Part shown: positions 1-6,757 of the stretch, piece after piece
Numbering within the stretch: position 1 is the stretch's first letter
Layout: each line of letters starts with the position of its first letter
Assembly (NCBI RefSeq): GCF_001261735.1
Contig: NZ_CVRP01000023.1
Location: 1-64,000, forward strand
Direction of reading: 5' to 3'
Length of the DNA: 64,000 nucleotides
From: Dysgonomonas sp. BGC7
Lineage (GTDB): Bacteria; Bacteroidota; Bacteroidia; Bacteroidales; Dysgonomonadaceae
The notes under the pieces: model-generated
What the model was told of the DNA's origin: nothing
What the model saw: the letters and a program-made list of their open reading frames with translations, nothing else
Databases searched by the model: none
Position numbers and translations under genes: made by a program

Positions 1-8
1 ATATACCC

Positions 9-350
9 TTATGGGCGCACATGCACATGGGGATTCCCGTTGTCGAAATGGCGCACGATAATGTATTGCGTATCCGTTATATTCATTTCCCGCATATACT
101 CCTTAGCCAATGTTACCATAGCCCCGTCGGTCAGCTTCTTTTCATCATCAGGGGAATAACTTAACGAGATATGCCCTACTGGTTGCTTTATATCCGGCTT
201 CATCATGGACTGGGTAATGAAGCTTTGTATAATATTGTTCCTGTTTTGCAGGAGCACTCCGTCGGCAGCCAGCAGCTTTGTGTCTTGCTTGCCAGTCACA
301 TAACGGATACAGCCCTTAAAAGCGGCTCCCTTTGAGATTTTTCCAATCAT
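9..350 (-). pseudogene. Truncated MobB-type relaxase (N-terminal part)
   Basis: This is the N-terminal part of a relaxase/mobilization nuclease of the Bacteroides mobilizable-element type, which nicks oriT and starts conjugal transfer. The candidate motif I tyrosine lies in GCIRYVTG near residue 17. The metal-binding HxH motif is visible in NPHVHV at residues 106-111. The reading frame then gives only two more residues (RP) before a TAA at 9-11, whereas full relaxases continue well beyond this motif. Its start overlaps the end of mobC by 35 bp, the usual translationally coupled arrangement. I therefore read it as truncated by a frameshift or by a recombination junction at the window edge. Only 8 bp lie beyond the stop, so the cause cannot be seen. 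Family is confident; broken status is likely. Confidence 0.75.
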
Positions 351-696
351 CGGACAGACTGTTAATGATTTCTACTATGATCCCCTTCAATTTCGTCAGG
401 TCAACGGCAACACTCATAAAGCCGTCCTTGTTGGCGGCACGTGCCAGTTGGTTCAGGTTATTGGCTTCTCCCGCTAACTTTCGGAGCGTATCGGCATCGT
501 CTTTGCTGATCCGTTGCACGACCTTAGCCGACAATAACGCTGAACGTACAAAGCGGCTCAGGCTTACCCCTGCATCCCTTGCCCTTTTTTTCAGGGCGAG
601 ATATTCTATTGTTGTTACCCTGACACTGACGACTTTCTCTTTCAGGCGGGCAGAAACTTTATTTTTTGACACTGAATTTTCGATTTTATTTTGCAT
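316..696 (-). CDS. mobC: MobC-like relaxosome accessory protein
   Basis: This is a small basic DNA-binding protein of the MobC/ribbon-helix-helix mobilization family, which helps the relaxase open oriT. The N-terminal half carries an RHH-like stretch (VSVRVTTIEYLALKKRARDA) followed by GVSLSRFVRSALLSA. The C-terminal half has the family segment LRKLAGEANNLNQLARAANK. I chose the ATG at 696 (MQNKIEN) because the longer frame from 729 adds a hydrophobic leader unlikely in a DNA-binding protein; 708 is also possible. The gene overlaps the relaxase start by 35 bp. The non-coding stretch just upstream contains oriT-like repeats, consistent with its role. Confidence 0.8.
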   Translation of the reverse strand: MQNKIENSVSKNKVSARLKEKVVSVRVTTIEYLALKKRARDAGVSLSRFVRSALLSAKVVQRISKDDADTLRKLAGEANNLNQLARAANKDGFMSVAVDLTKLKGIIVEIINSLSDDWKNLKGSRF

Positions 697-781
697 GATT
701 CTTACCATTAAAATGAATATAAACTTCAACTTTTCCTGTATGTATCCTCTCTCAAAACTGCGACCAACGGGAGCGGTTTTC

Positions 782-834
782 CCCTGGCGGAAGCCGGGGC
801 AAGGTAGGAAATGTATACATTTCCATAACCTTGC
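782..834. other. oriT-like palindromic region
   Basis: The 167-bp gap between mobC and the DUF3408 gene holds two tight inverted repeats. The first is a hairpin with arms at 782-788 and 793-799 around a GGAA loop, with one G.T pair. The second is a nested structure: an outer GCAAGGT at 799-805 pairs with ACCTTGC at 828-834, and it encloses a perfect 18-bp palindrome at 807-824 (GGAAATGTA/TACATTTCC). A location immediately upstream of mobC-relaxase is the usual oriT position in Bacteroides mobilizable elements. The nick site itself cannot be identified from sequence alone. An operator for a mob regulator is the alternative. Confidence 0.5.
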
Positions 835-896
835 TTCGCTAACACGGCAAAGGGTGGCTTACATCCCAATCGGTATGCTTACTTTACTTGATTTAC

Positions 897-1328
897 TTAC
901 AACTTCTTCCAACTTTCGACGTCTTCCTTGTATTCTTCTAAGTGTTGAGTTACCAGATTCTCGACAAAGCCTGAAACGCTTGATTTTTCTGTACCCAGTT
1001 TACGGACTATACCGACTATCTTCTCCCGAAGTTCATTGCTGATAAATACGGTTTTGCGATCGGTAATCTTCGGAACTGAAAGAAAGGTTTGTTGATAGTC
1101 GGATAAACCGGCTTTACGTTGCTTAGAGGATACAGCCTTCTTTGTTGACTGAAGTAGCAAACTTTCTTTTTCTGACACTGCATTATCAGTAGGCTGAGTG
1201 TTTACAGTTGTCTCACTGTCCAGAGGCTGTTCAATGGGTGCAGTAGAATTACTTAATCCTTTTTGAGGATTGATATAATCATCTACATTGAAATTCTCTA
1301 CTTTTTTATTTTTTGAATTTTGACTCAT
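897..1328 (-). CDS. DUF3408 family element protein
   Basis: This 143-residue protein belongs to the DUF3408 family, which is found almost only on Bacteroidetes conjugative and mobilizable elements and is suspected to act in DNA transfer or segregation. The N-terminal half is low-complexity and polar (Ser/Thr/Gln-rich, residues 1-70). The conserved C-terminal half includes KTVFISNELREKIVGIVRKL and VSGFVENLVTQHLEEY, the pattern of a ribbon-helix-helix-like fold. Its start overlaps the end of the upstream HTH gene by 23 bp, so the two are probably translationally coupled. The precise biochemical role is unknown. Confidence 0.75.
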   Translation of the reverse strand: MSQNSKNKKVENFNVDDYINPQKGLSNSTAPIEQPLDSETTVNTQPTDNAVSEKESLLLQSTKKAVSSKQRKAGLSDYQQTFLSVPKITDRKTVFISNELREKIVGIVRKLGTEKSSVSGFVENLVTQHLEEYKEDVESWKKL

Positions 1329-1707
1329 CGTATTGTTTATTTAGTTGTTTTGATGTTTTATTAGTAGATTTCTTTCTGGCACTTTCAGCTATAGCCAAAA
1401 GTGTCTGATCCGAATTTGAAGAGGGAGTTGTTTGTCCATCTATCCATTTGAGCAGTTCAGTACGTGAGAATACAATCCTACGACCGAAATAACGGAATGG
1501 GAGTTGCTTATTGGCTGTCATCTTATAAAGCCTCGATTTGCTAAGCTTATAGCCATTTTCGGAAAGAAAAGCTAAAGCTTGTTCTACACAGCAGTTATCG
1601 GGAATTTTTTGCGGCTTTGTTTCCTGTTCTGATGGGAAGGCATTCTTTACTGCTTTGTGAACAATCTCTTCCAATTGTTCGGGGGTTGTTAAAATAAATT
1701 CTTTCAT
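1306..1707 (-). CDS. Excisionase-like helix-turn-helix protein
   Basis: This small DNA-binding protein has a MerR/excisionase-type winged helix in the middle: the stretch LSKSRLYKMTANKQLPFRYF followed by GRRIVFSRTELLKWID, about residues 55-92. Such proteins sit next to Bacteroides integrases and mob genes and act as directionality factors or regulators. The tail (residues 95-133) is Ser/Thr/Lys-rich and probably disordered. I chose the ATG at 1707 over the longer frame from 1770 because a -7 box (minus strand, 1772-1779) would put the transcription start near 1764, downstream of the first candidate. The gene leads into the DUF3408 gene with a 23-bp overlap. Confidence 0.7.
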   Translation of the reverse strand: MKEFILTTPEQLEEIVHKAVKNAFPSEQETKPQKIPDNCCVEQALAFLSENGYKLSKSRLYKMTANKQLPFRYFGRRIVFSRTELLKWIDGQTTPSSNSDQTLLAIAESARKKSTNKTSKQLNKQYDESKFKK

Positions 1708-1771
1708 ATAGTCCGATTTTAATAATTGATTACTTGCAAGCGTCCTTGCTTTACTCGTCCGAGTCTGCAAG

Positions 1772-1779
1772 CAAAGTTA
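1772..1779 (-). promoter_or_regulatory. -7 promoter box for the HTH-DUF3408 operon
   Basis: The minus strand reads TAACTTTG, an exact match to the Bacteroidetes -7 consensus TAnnTTTG, 64 bp upstream of the chosen HTH start. Between box and start lies a CTTGCA/TGCAAG inverted repeat that could be an operator. Confidence 0.5.
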
Positions 1780-1888
1780 AATCGGCTTTATATGAAGAGT
1801 TTTATGAATTATCTAACTGGGATAGGTATTCTTACATTATTTTATTCACATTCTACACCTTTGTTTATCAAATATATACACATAAAAA

Positions 1889-1914
1889 AGAGCCGAAAGG
1901 TATCTTTCGGCTCT
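1889..1914 (-). terminator. Intrinsic terminator of the abiE operon
   Basis: A perfect 11-bp stem (AGAGCCGAAAG with CTTTCGGCTCT) closes on the tetraloop GTAT. On the minus strand it is followed by a run of six T. It sits 34 bp beyond the stop of the 490-residue gene, which it should end. Confidence 0.85.
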
Positions 1915-1948
1915 GTGAATCAATATGAATTATCGTTTGTTGGTTTTC

Positions 1949-3421
1949 TTATTCGGGGAAGATGTCGGCTACTGCTTTTATAAATCTGTGGTGATTATAT
2001 ACTCCGTCTTTCTCTATAAATTGATTGGAATAAGAGGAATGTGATAAGTCATAGGCATTAAGAAAGGGAATCAGCCATTCTTTTTCATACCTATAGGTTG
2101 ATACATCGGTTCTGTGTTTCCATATTCGTTTGAGCAGATAATAAAACTGGGTCTTGTCTTTGATCTCAAATGCTTCTACTTTTTGTATTGTAGTTGCAAA
2201 AACGTTCAGAAATCCTAACACGGATATGTCTTCCCACAGGGTATTATTAAATTCTTCATGTACTTGTATCAGGGTGGATAGTTTCGTTATACAATCCGGA
2301 CGTAATTTTTCTTTGTATATTATGCCATTCGATTCTATTTGCACTTTGCCATCAACTGATTGATTGTTTTCAATCTCTATATTTTCTATAGGCTCATCAA
2401 TTGTGGTTGGCTCGTCAATTTCCTCTTCAACAATAGTTTCTGTTCTTTCTGTTTCTTCTGTATCAGGTTCCGAAATTATTTCAGCTCCGGTTTCAACAAT
2501 TGGTTTTTCTGCTTTATCTAATTCCCGAACAAAAAATATACTGCTTAATAATAGGATTAAGTGTTCGAATTGAGGTAAAGCCGTTAGATCGGTATAATCG
2601 TTTATTGAATTCTTCTCAAACTTCCAATCGTATGTAAAAGAATATTTGGAGTAGTTAAACTCAAAATACCGGGCATAGTCGGATAGATTTAGTTTTTCGA
2701 GCATATCGGATAAGATATACCCTGTTATGTGTCTTTTGTCGATACTTGGTTTTCCAAGCAGATAATCGGAAACGAAGTTACGGTCACAAAAATCAGTAGA
2801 TAGCTCTATGGCTTTATTTATATATTCAGCCTTGTATTGGTGAGTGAGTTTACCTGTTTCATTTTCTGAAACGATCCGTTTACCGTTATTAAAATCTCTG
2901 AGTAATTGTTTTGTATAGGGAGTAGTTACAATTGGTATAAAGTGATAGAGCCTCCAAAGAATATAATTATTGTCTTTGAAATAGGACTCCGGCAAGTTTG
3001 TCATTACATCTTCAAAGCCTTTATAAATAATTGGTCTTTCAAACTCATCCCGATTTTTGAAGACTTCATCTCTTATGAACTGATAGGTGTTGAAGGATAG
3101 TTCTTCGAGTTGTTTGGTTATTGGGTATTCGTTGTATAGTTGCTTGATAATGGGGTTATATTCGACTAGCAAGTCACTGTTGGCTTCGCTCAGGAATAAC
3201 AGACGGTTGATTGAACAGATAAAGTCTTCGGGGTATGCTTCTCTTCTTGATAGATTATGTTGGACTTCGGATTTAAGTTGATCGAAATCCGGCAGGGTAC
3301 TTTCAAGGAATAAGTCTATTTTTCTTTCACCGGCATAGGCTTCTTTATTGGATTTTAGCTGATATTTAATCAGACTATTGTATTGTTCTATGTAATAAAG
3401 AGTGTCTTTGATAGTATCCAT
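1949..3421 (-). CDS. Unrecognised 490-residue protein, third gene of the abiE operon
   Basis: I do not recognise this family. The protein has no signal peptide and no clear membrane segment beyond one hydrophobic stretch (HLILLLSSIFFV, about residue 287). The N-terminal two thirds look alpha-helical and rich in Tyr, Asn and Glu. A strongly acidic Glu/Thr/Ile linker spans about residues 305-355, and a second globular domain with several Trp and Tyr follows to the end (…HHRFIKAVADIFPE). It starts 11 bp after abiEii stops and is followed by a strong terminator, so it should share the AbiE promoter. It could be a third defence component or plain element cargo. AbiE systems are normally two genes, so the arrangement is unusual. 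Confidence 0.85.
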   Translation of the reverse strand: MDTIKDTLYYIEQYNSLIKYQLKSNKEAYAGERKIDLFLESTLPDFDQLKSEVQHNLSRREAYPEDFICSINRLLFLSEANSDLLVEYNPIIKQLYNEYPITKQLEELSFNTYQFIRDEVFKNRDEFERPIIYKGFEDVMTNLPESYFKDNNYILWRLYHFIPIVTTPYTKQLLRDFNNGKRIVSENETGKLTHQYKAEYINKAIELSTDFCDRNFVSDYLLGKPSIDKRHITGYILSDMLEKLNLSDYARYFEFNYSKYSFTYDWKFEKNSINDYTDLTALPQFEHLILLLSSIFFVRELDKAEKPIVETGAEIISEPDTEETERTETIVEEEIDEPTTIDEPIENIEIENNQSVDGKVQIESNGIIYKEKLRPDCITKLSTLIQVHEEFNNTLWEDISVLGFLNVFATTIQKVEAFEIKDKTQFYYLLKRIWKHRTDVSTYRYEKEWLIPFLNAYDLSHSSYSNQFIEKDGVYNHHRFIKAVADIFPE

Positions 3422-3432
3422 AATCGTAAGTT

Positions 3433-4449
3433 TTAATCCAAACTAACTTTCCTAAAACTATTGTTCAAGTCTTTTATTTTCTCAATCAGCTTATCAAAAG
3501 ATAATGAATCTCCATAAATCATAGATGATTGCATTTTACTATAGTCATCTCTCCACTTCGATAACACCTCGCTTGGAGGAACAAAAGAAATTGTTTGTGG
3601 TAGTAAAGTCTCATAATCAAAGTCTTTCAATCCAATAAACTTCTTGCGATGCTCTATTACAGCCTTATATAATTCCGTATCATCTAAAGCATCTTTCGCT
3701 ATCTCTGTATCCATCAATTTTCCTAAATCGTAAATATGCCGAGACATTCTATCTACACGAATGTCATCAGATATCTTTTGAAATTCTTCATGCAACAAAC
3801 ATGCCTTTTCCAAAAATGTACGCTTAGGAGATACTGCTTCTATTTCAAAGTTTTCCTCTGCAAAACTAACTTGGGGATAAGTTTGTGATATAATCGAATT
3901 TATTCCTATTTTCTCTTTTGGCTCATTCATTGATCTGCCACTAACCTCAACTAATACTTTATTCTGAATATAGTCAGCCTCAGAAAATACCGACTTGTAG
4001 TGGATTTCTATAATTTCAGGATCTGTTGTTGTTGTGGTTACAGTTGTTATATTAACAGTAATTGAAAATAAAGATTTATCTATACCCAAGTTAGCTAACT
4101 GCGTTGACAGTTCTGTAGTCAATATATCTCTAGTGAAAGTACATGATGCTCGTCTAAGTTTATCACTAATTTGGGTTTTTGATAATTCTCCACCAAAGCC
4201 TAAGTATTCTCTATCAACTGCAATGTCTACGTCTTCTGAGAATCGTTGTATAAGATTCCAACATTTACTTAATGATGTGCCACCCTTGAACGATAGGCTA
4301 CTTGCAAATGGAGTTGAGAACAAGGCTTTCAATACCATAGTTACCCACCAATCTTTTTCGATAGAAGCAGAAGATAAATATGTTTTACTTTCTATATCCT
4401 TAATTATATTTACTCTTCTTTCTTCTTCGACATTAAGCCAGCGATTCAT
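3433..4449 (-). CDS. abiEii: AbiEii/AbiGii-type nucleotidyltransferase toxin
   Basis: This is the toxin of a type IV toxin-antitoxin/abortive-infection system with a DNA polymerase beta-like nucleotidyltransferase fold. Family signatures are visible: the nucleotide-binding motif KGGTSLSK at residues 55-62, and the acidic metal site SEDVDIAV at residues 71-78. The length, 338 residues, is near the family's usual size. Related toxins (AbiEii, MenT) transfer nucleotides to RNA targets; the actual target here is unknown. The gene overlaps the antitoxin by 17 bp, so translation is probably coupled. It lies inside the integrative element and would stabilise it and/or protect against phage. Confidence 0.85.
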   Translation of the reverse strand: MNRWLNVEEERRVNIIKDIESKTYLSSASIEKDWWVTMVLKALFSTPFASSLSFKGGTSLSKCWNLIQRFSEDVDIAVDREYLGFGGELSKTQISDKLRRASCTFTRDILTTELSTQLANLGIDKSLFSITVNITTVTTTTTDPEIIEIHYKSVFSEADYIQNKVLVEVSGRSMNEPKEKIGINSIISQTYPQVSFAEENFEIEAVSPKRTFLEKACLLHEEFQKISDDIRVDRMSRHIYDLGKLMDTEIAKDALDDTELYKAVIEHRKKFIGLKDFDYETLLPQTISFVPPSEVLSKWRDDYSKMQSSMIYGDSLSFDKLIEKIKDLNNSFRKVSLD

Positions 4450-5053
4450 TATCTGAGGTGTTTATGAGTGATAAAATAACATCTGTAATCCAACGGGGGG
4501 CAATGTAGGCATCCGATATTACAACTTCTTTTGATTCTAGTTTCAACATTTTTCTAATCTGCTCCAACTCTTCAGTTCTTACTTTATCTTTCCCTATTTC
4601 TTTTAATGCAGAAACGACAAGCGGAGTTATTCTTCCTTTAAAGGAAAAGTTTACAGGTGCAGTTTGTTTAAATGTAATAGTTTGTTTTGCAACCTTTATT
4701 TTACGAGGAATCCCATCTGTCAGGTAAATAACATTCATCGGCACTTGTGTTGAAAGCCCTAAGCTATTTAATGCAAATAATCCTGTCGGAATTATTCTAG
4801 ACTTATCCCTTTGCGAAATAGCCTGAGCTACATTATCTACAGATGGATATAATATGCCTAATTCCTTGTCAATAATAGGATATAAGTAGACTCCTCTTGA
4901 TATTCGAATAATAGTCCCCTCTTTGCCTATACGAGAAAGAGCTTTTCGAACAGAGTCATTATTTCCTAAATGATCAAACTCTTCAGGGAAGAAAATTCTT
5001 CCTCGTTTGAAATTTTGGATTATATCTAATACCTGTTGATGAATTGATTGCAT
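4433..5053 (-). CDS. abiEi: AbiEi-like antitoxin/transcriptional regulator (DUF6088 type)
   Basis: This is the cognate antitoxin. The N-terminal winged-helix region shows RGRIFFPEEFDHLGNNDSVRKALSRI and IRISRGVYLYP (residues 17-57), the usual AbiEi/DUF6088 start in which a DNA-binding helix is followed by the 'RGVY' wing. The rest resembles the antitoxin domain that reads out as TGLFALNSLGLSTQVP and YLTDG. Known AbiEi proteins repress their own operon by binding inverted repeats; here a 10-bp inverted repeat overlaps the -7 box directly upstream. The stop overlaps the toxin start by 17 bp. Confidence 0.8.
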   Translation of the reverse strand: MQSIHQQVLDIIQNFKRGRIFFPEEFDHLGNNDSVRKALSRIGKEGTIIRISRGVYLYPIIDKELGILYPSVDNVAQAISQRDKSRIIPTGLFALNSLGLSTQVPMNVIYLTDGIPRKIKVAKQTITFKQTAPVNFSFKGRITPLVVSALKEIGKDKVRTEELEQIRKMLKLESKEVVISDAYIAPRWITDVILSLINTSDNESLA

Positions 5054-5068
5054 CTTTTATCTTCATTA

Positions 5069-5097
5069 TGTCACAAAAGTATAAGATTTTTGTGACA
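5069..5097 (-). promoter_or_regulatory. abiE promoter with overlapping operator palindrome
   Basis: TGTCACAAAA at 5069-5078 and TTTTGTGACA at 5088-5097 form a perfect 10-bp inverted repeat with a 9-bp spacer. The minus strand also reads TACTTTTG at 5081-5074, matching the -7 consensus TAnnTTTG, so one arm covers the promoter core. The abiEi start codon lies 15 bp downstream. This is the layout expected for AbiEi autorepression. Confidence 0.7.
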
Positions 5098-5104
5098 AAC
5101 TTTA

Positions 5105-6340
5105 TTAATCCTCTCCAAAATTAGTAAGAAATGCAGCATTTTTAATCCTTTCTTCTTTTTCAAATGAAGCAAGATAGGTCTCAGTCGTCTTTAAATCACT
5201 ATGTCCCAAACTTTCAGAAATATATGCAATATTAGCTCCACTCCTTTTCAATACACTGGCAAAAGAATGTCTGGCTGAATAAGTACTTAATCCCGATATG
5301 CCAATAGCCTCACCTATTTTCTTTAAGCGTTTATTAATTCGATGAGTCACATCTTGTATTGTCCGCTTCTGCTGTAAAGGTGTTTCTTCTCCTGTAAGAA
5401 AAGGGAATATGTAATTATTGGGACTTTTATCCGGATTTCCCCACTTCTCTATTATTTGTTTCATCTCTGGTGTTAACAAAGCCTCTATCTCTTTTTTCTC
5501 TTTAGATGTATGAATTGTCTTAGCTCGATAAAAATGAATTTCATCGCCATCTATATTAGAATATTTAAGCTTTAGCATATCATTTACATTGATACCATTA
5601 CACAAATAAGAAAAAAACCATAAATCACGATAGCGTTCTGTCGCCTCAAAACCATCTATAAAATTTATAATCTGTTTTATCTGCTGTAAACTTAATGCTA
5701 GCTTTCGTCCTTTACCTGAAGGAACTTCATATTTTCCTCTACCAAAAGGATACTGAGCTTCTTTGACTACTCCAATTGTTTTAGCATCATTGAATAATGC
5801 TCTGATACATCTGATATAGATTGAAATAGTAGTATAACTTTTCCCATCTTCAACCATTGCTTTTTCATATCGCTTCAACCAATCGATTGTTACGGAATCA
5901 AAGGTCACTTTGCTTCCTGCATATTTTTCTAAATATCTAAATGCCGAAGTATATACATCTGAATTACCTATTGAGCCAGACTCTATCAATGTATCTATTT
6001 TTGCTTTGAATGCCATATTTAGTGTTTCACCTGTACATTTTCCTAAATACATGTTTAAAGCATCGAAAGAAAAACGCCCTTCGCTCTCTAAAGTTTGAAC
6101 TGCATTCCTAACTTTCTCAAATGAAATTTGCAGGTCTTTTTTTACATTCAGTAACTCTGAATTCTTAGTTTTTTCAATTTTCTCCCAATCTTGTACACAC
6201 AAACTCTTTCCGGTCGAATAATATTTCCGGTCTCGTTTGTATGTTATCCGAATCTTTACAGGATAGTTCCCTGTCTTGATTTCTCGCCGATTATCAAGAA
6301 ATAATGCGATACTAATTCCATTTAAAACATAAGCATCCAT
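5105..6340 (-). CDS. int: Tyrosine recombinase/integrase
   Basis: This is the integrase of the element, in the Bacteroidetes three-domain layout. An N-terminal arm-binding domain covers about residues 1-90 (REIKTGNYPVKIRITYKRDRKYY), a SAM-like core-binding domain about 105-205, and the catalytic domain about 215-400. Catalytic residues seen are R357 (ARHSFAS), H380 (GHSDLKTT) and the nucleophile Y389 (ETYL). The position of the first catalytic arginine reads CNGIN, and the usual HxxR histidine position is Y354. Both substitutions recur in Bacteroidetes integrases such as the IntDOT group, so they do not imply inactivity. The gene lies about 180 bp from the tRNA-Pro fragment that is its probable att site. 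Confidence 0.9.
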   Translation of the reverse strand: MDAYVLNGISIALFLDNRREIKTGNYPVKIRITYKRDRKYYSTGKSLCVQDWEKIEKTKNSELLNVKKDLQISFEKVRNAVQTLESEGRFSFDALNMYLGKCTGETLNMAFKAKIDTLIESGSIGNSDVYTSAFRYLEKYAGSKVTFDSVTIDWLKRYEKAMVEDGKSYTTISIYIRCIRALFNDAKTIGVVKEAQYPFGRGKYEVPSGKGRKLALSLQQIKQIINFIDGFEATERYRDLWFFSYLCNGINVNDMLKLKYSNIDGDEIHFYRAKTIHTSKEKKEIEALLTPEMKQIIEKWGNPDKSPNNYIFPFLTGEETPLQQKRTIQDVTHRINKRLKKIGEAIGISGLSTYSARHSFASVLKRSGANIAYISESLGHSDLKTTETYLASFEKEERIKNAAFLTNFGED

Positions 6341-6357
6341 AAGCCTTTCAAGTATTC

Positions 6358-6394
6358 TGTGTGCAAATCTTTATGTGCACACAATTTGCACACA
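6358..6394. repeat. Inverted repeat cluster upstream of int
   Basis: TGTGTGCAAAT (6358-6368) and ATTTGCACACA (6384-6394) are a perfect 11-bp inverted repeat. A third related palindrome, TGTGCACA, sits between them at 6374-6381. The cluster lies between the int start codon and the att site, where integrase arm-type sites or an int operator are expected. Confidence 0.55.
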
Positions 6395-6519
6395 AGTATA
6401 CGAAATATTTGAAAATAAACAACTATTAGATAATGTTAAAAAATAATATAATCACTGTATGTCAATATAATATGCAACAAGTGAAAAGTATTGAAAACAG
6501 AAGAAAATGAAAAAATTAT

Positions 6520-6563
6520 GCTTTGGGAGCAGGGGGTCCCAGGTTCGAATCCTGGTATCCCGA
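6520..6563 (+). other. tRNA-Pro(UGG) 3' fragment, probable att site
   Basis: The sequence from GC-TTTGGGA-GCAGG onward is the 3' half of a tRNA. It has an anticodon loop with TGG (6524-6526), the 3' anticodon-stem strand GCAGG, a 5-nt variable loop, a T-arm (CCAGG/TTCGAAT/CCTGG, 6539-6555), the 3' acceptor strand TATCCCG and discriminator A at 6563. The upstream bases do not form the 5' half: only GC pairs at the loop. This is the signature of an integrative element that recombined inside a tRNA gene and left the displaced 3' end beside int. The intact gene should be at the other, unseen element end. Confidence 0.8.
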
Positions 6564-6571
6564 CAAAAGAG

Positions 6572-6602
6572 AAAGCACCTACAGATATGTAGGTGCTTTT
6601 TC
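6572..6602 (+). terminator. Terminator of the interrupted tRNA-Pro gene
   Basis: A perfect 12-bp stem (AAAGCACCTACA at 6572-6583 with 6588-6599) closes on GATA and is followed by T-rich sequence, eight bases after the tRNA fragment. It is the original terminator of the tRNA transcript. Confidence 0.8.
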
Positions 6603-6696
6603 TATTTCAGAATACTTTCCGATACCTCCTAAATGCGATAGATAAATACAGGATAATTAGAGCGTCACCACTGTGAGTTGTATTCTGTGAAAAAAT

Positions 6697-6733
6697 ATAG
6701 AAGGATAAAAGTTTCAACCTTTTATCCTTCTAT
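6697..6733 (-). terminator. Terminator of the first glycan-utilisation operon
   Basis: A 15-bp perfect inverted repeat (6697-6711 with 6719-6733) with a 7-nt loop is followed on the minus strand by six T. It lies 24 bp beyond the last GH43 gene of the minus-strand operon. The plus-strand tail is also T-rich, so it may act both ways. Confidence 0.85.
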
Positions 6734-6757
6734 TCTTTCTGTGAAATTTAGATTCCT

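Noticed and set aside
332-1042. 236-codon plus-strand ORF
   Set aside because: It runs antisense to mobC and the DUF3408 gene and through the oriT-like palindromes, and the translation has no family features.
5105-6340. Integrase inactivated by loss of the first catalytic Arg
   Set aside because: The substitution recurs in functional Bacteroidetes integrases of the IntDOT kind, and R357, H380 and Y389 are intact.
6520-6563. Complete tRNA-Pro gene
   Set aside because: The 5' acceptor strand, D-arm and 5' anticodon strand are missing; only the 3' half is present.
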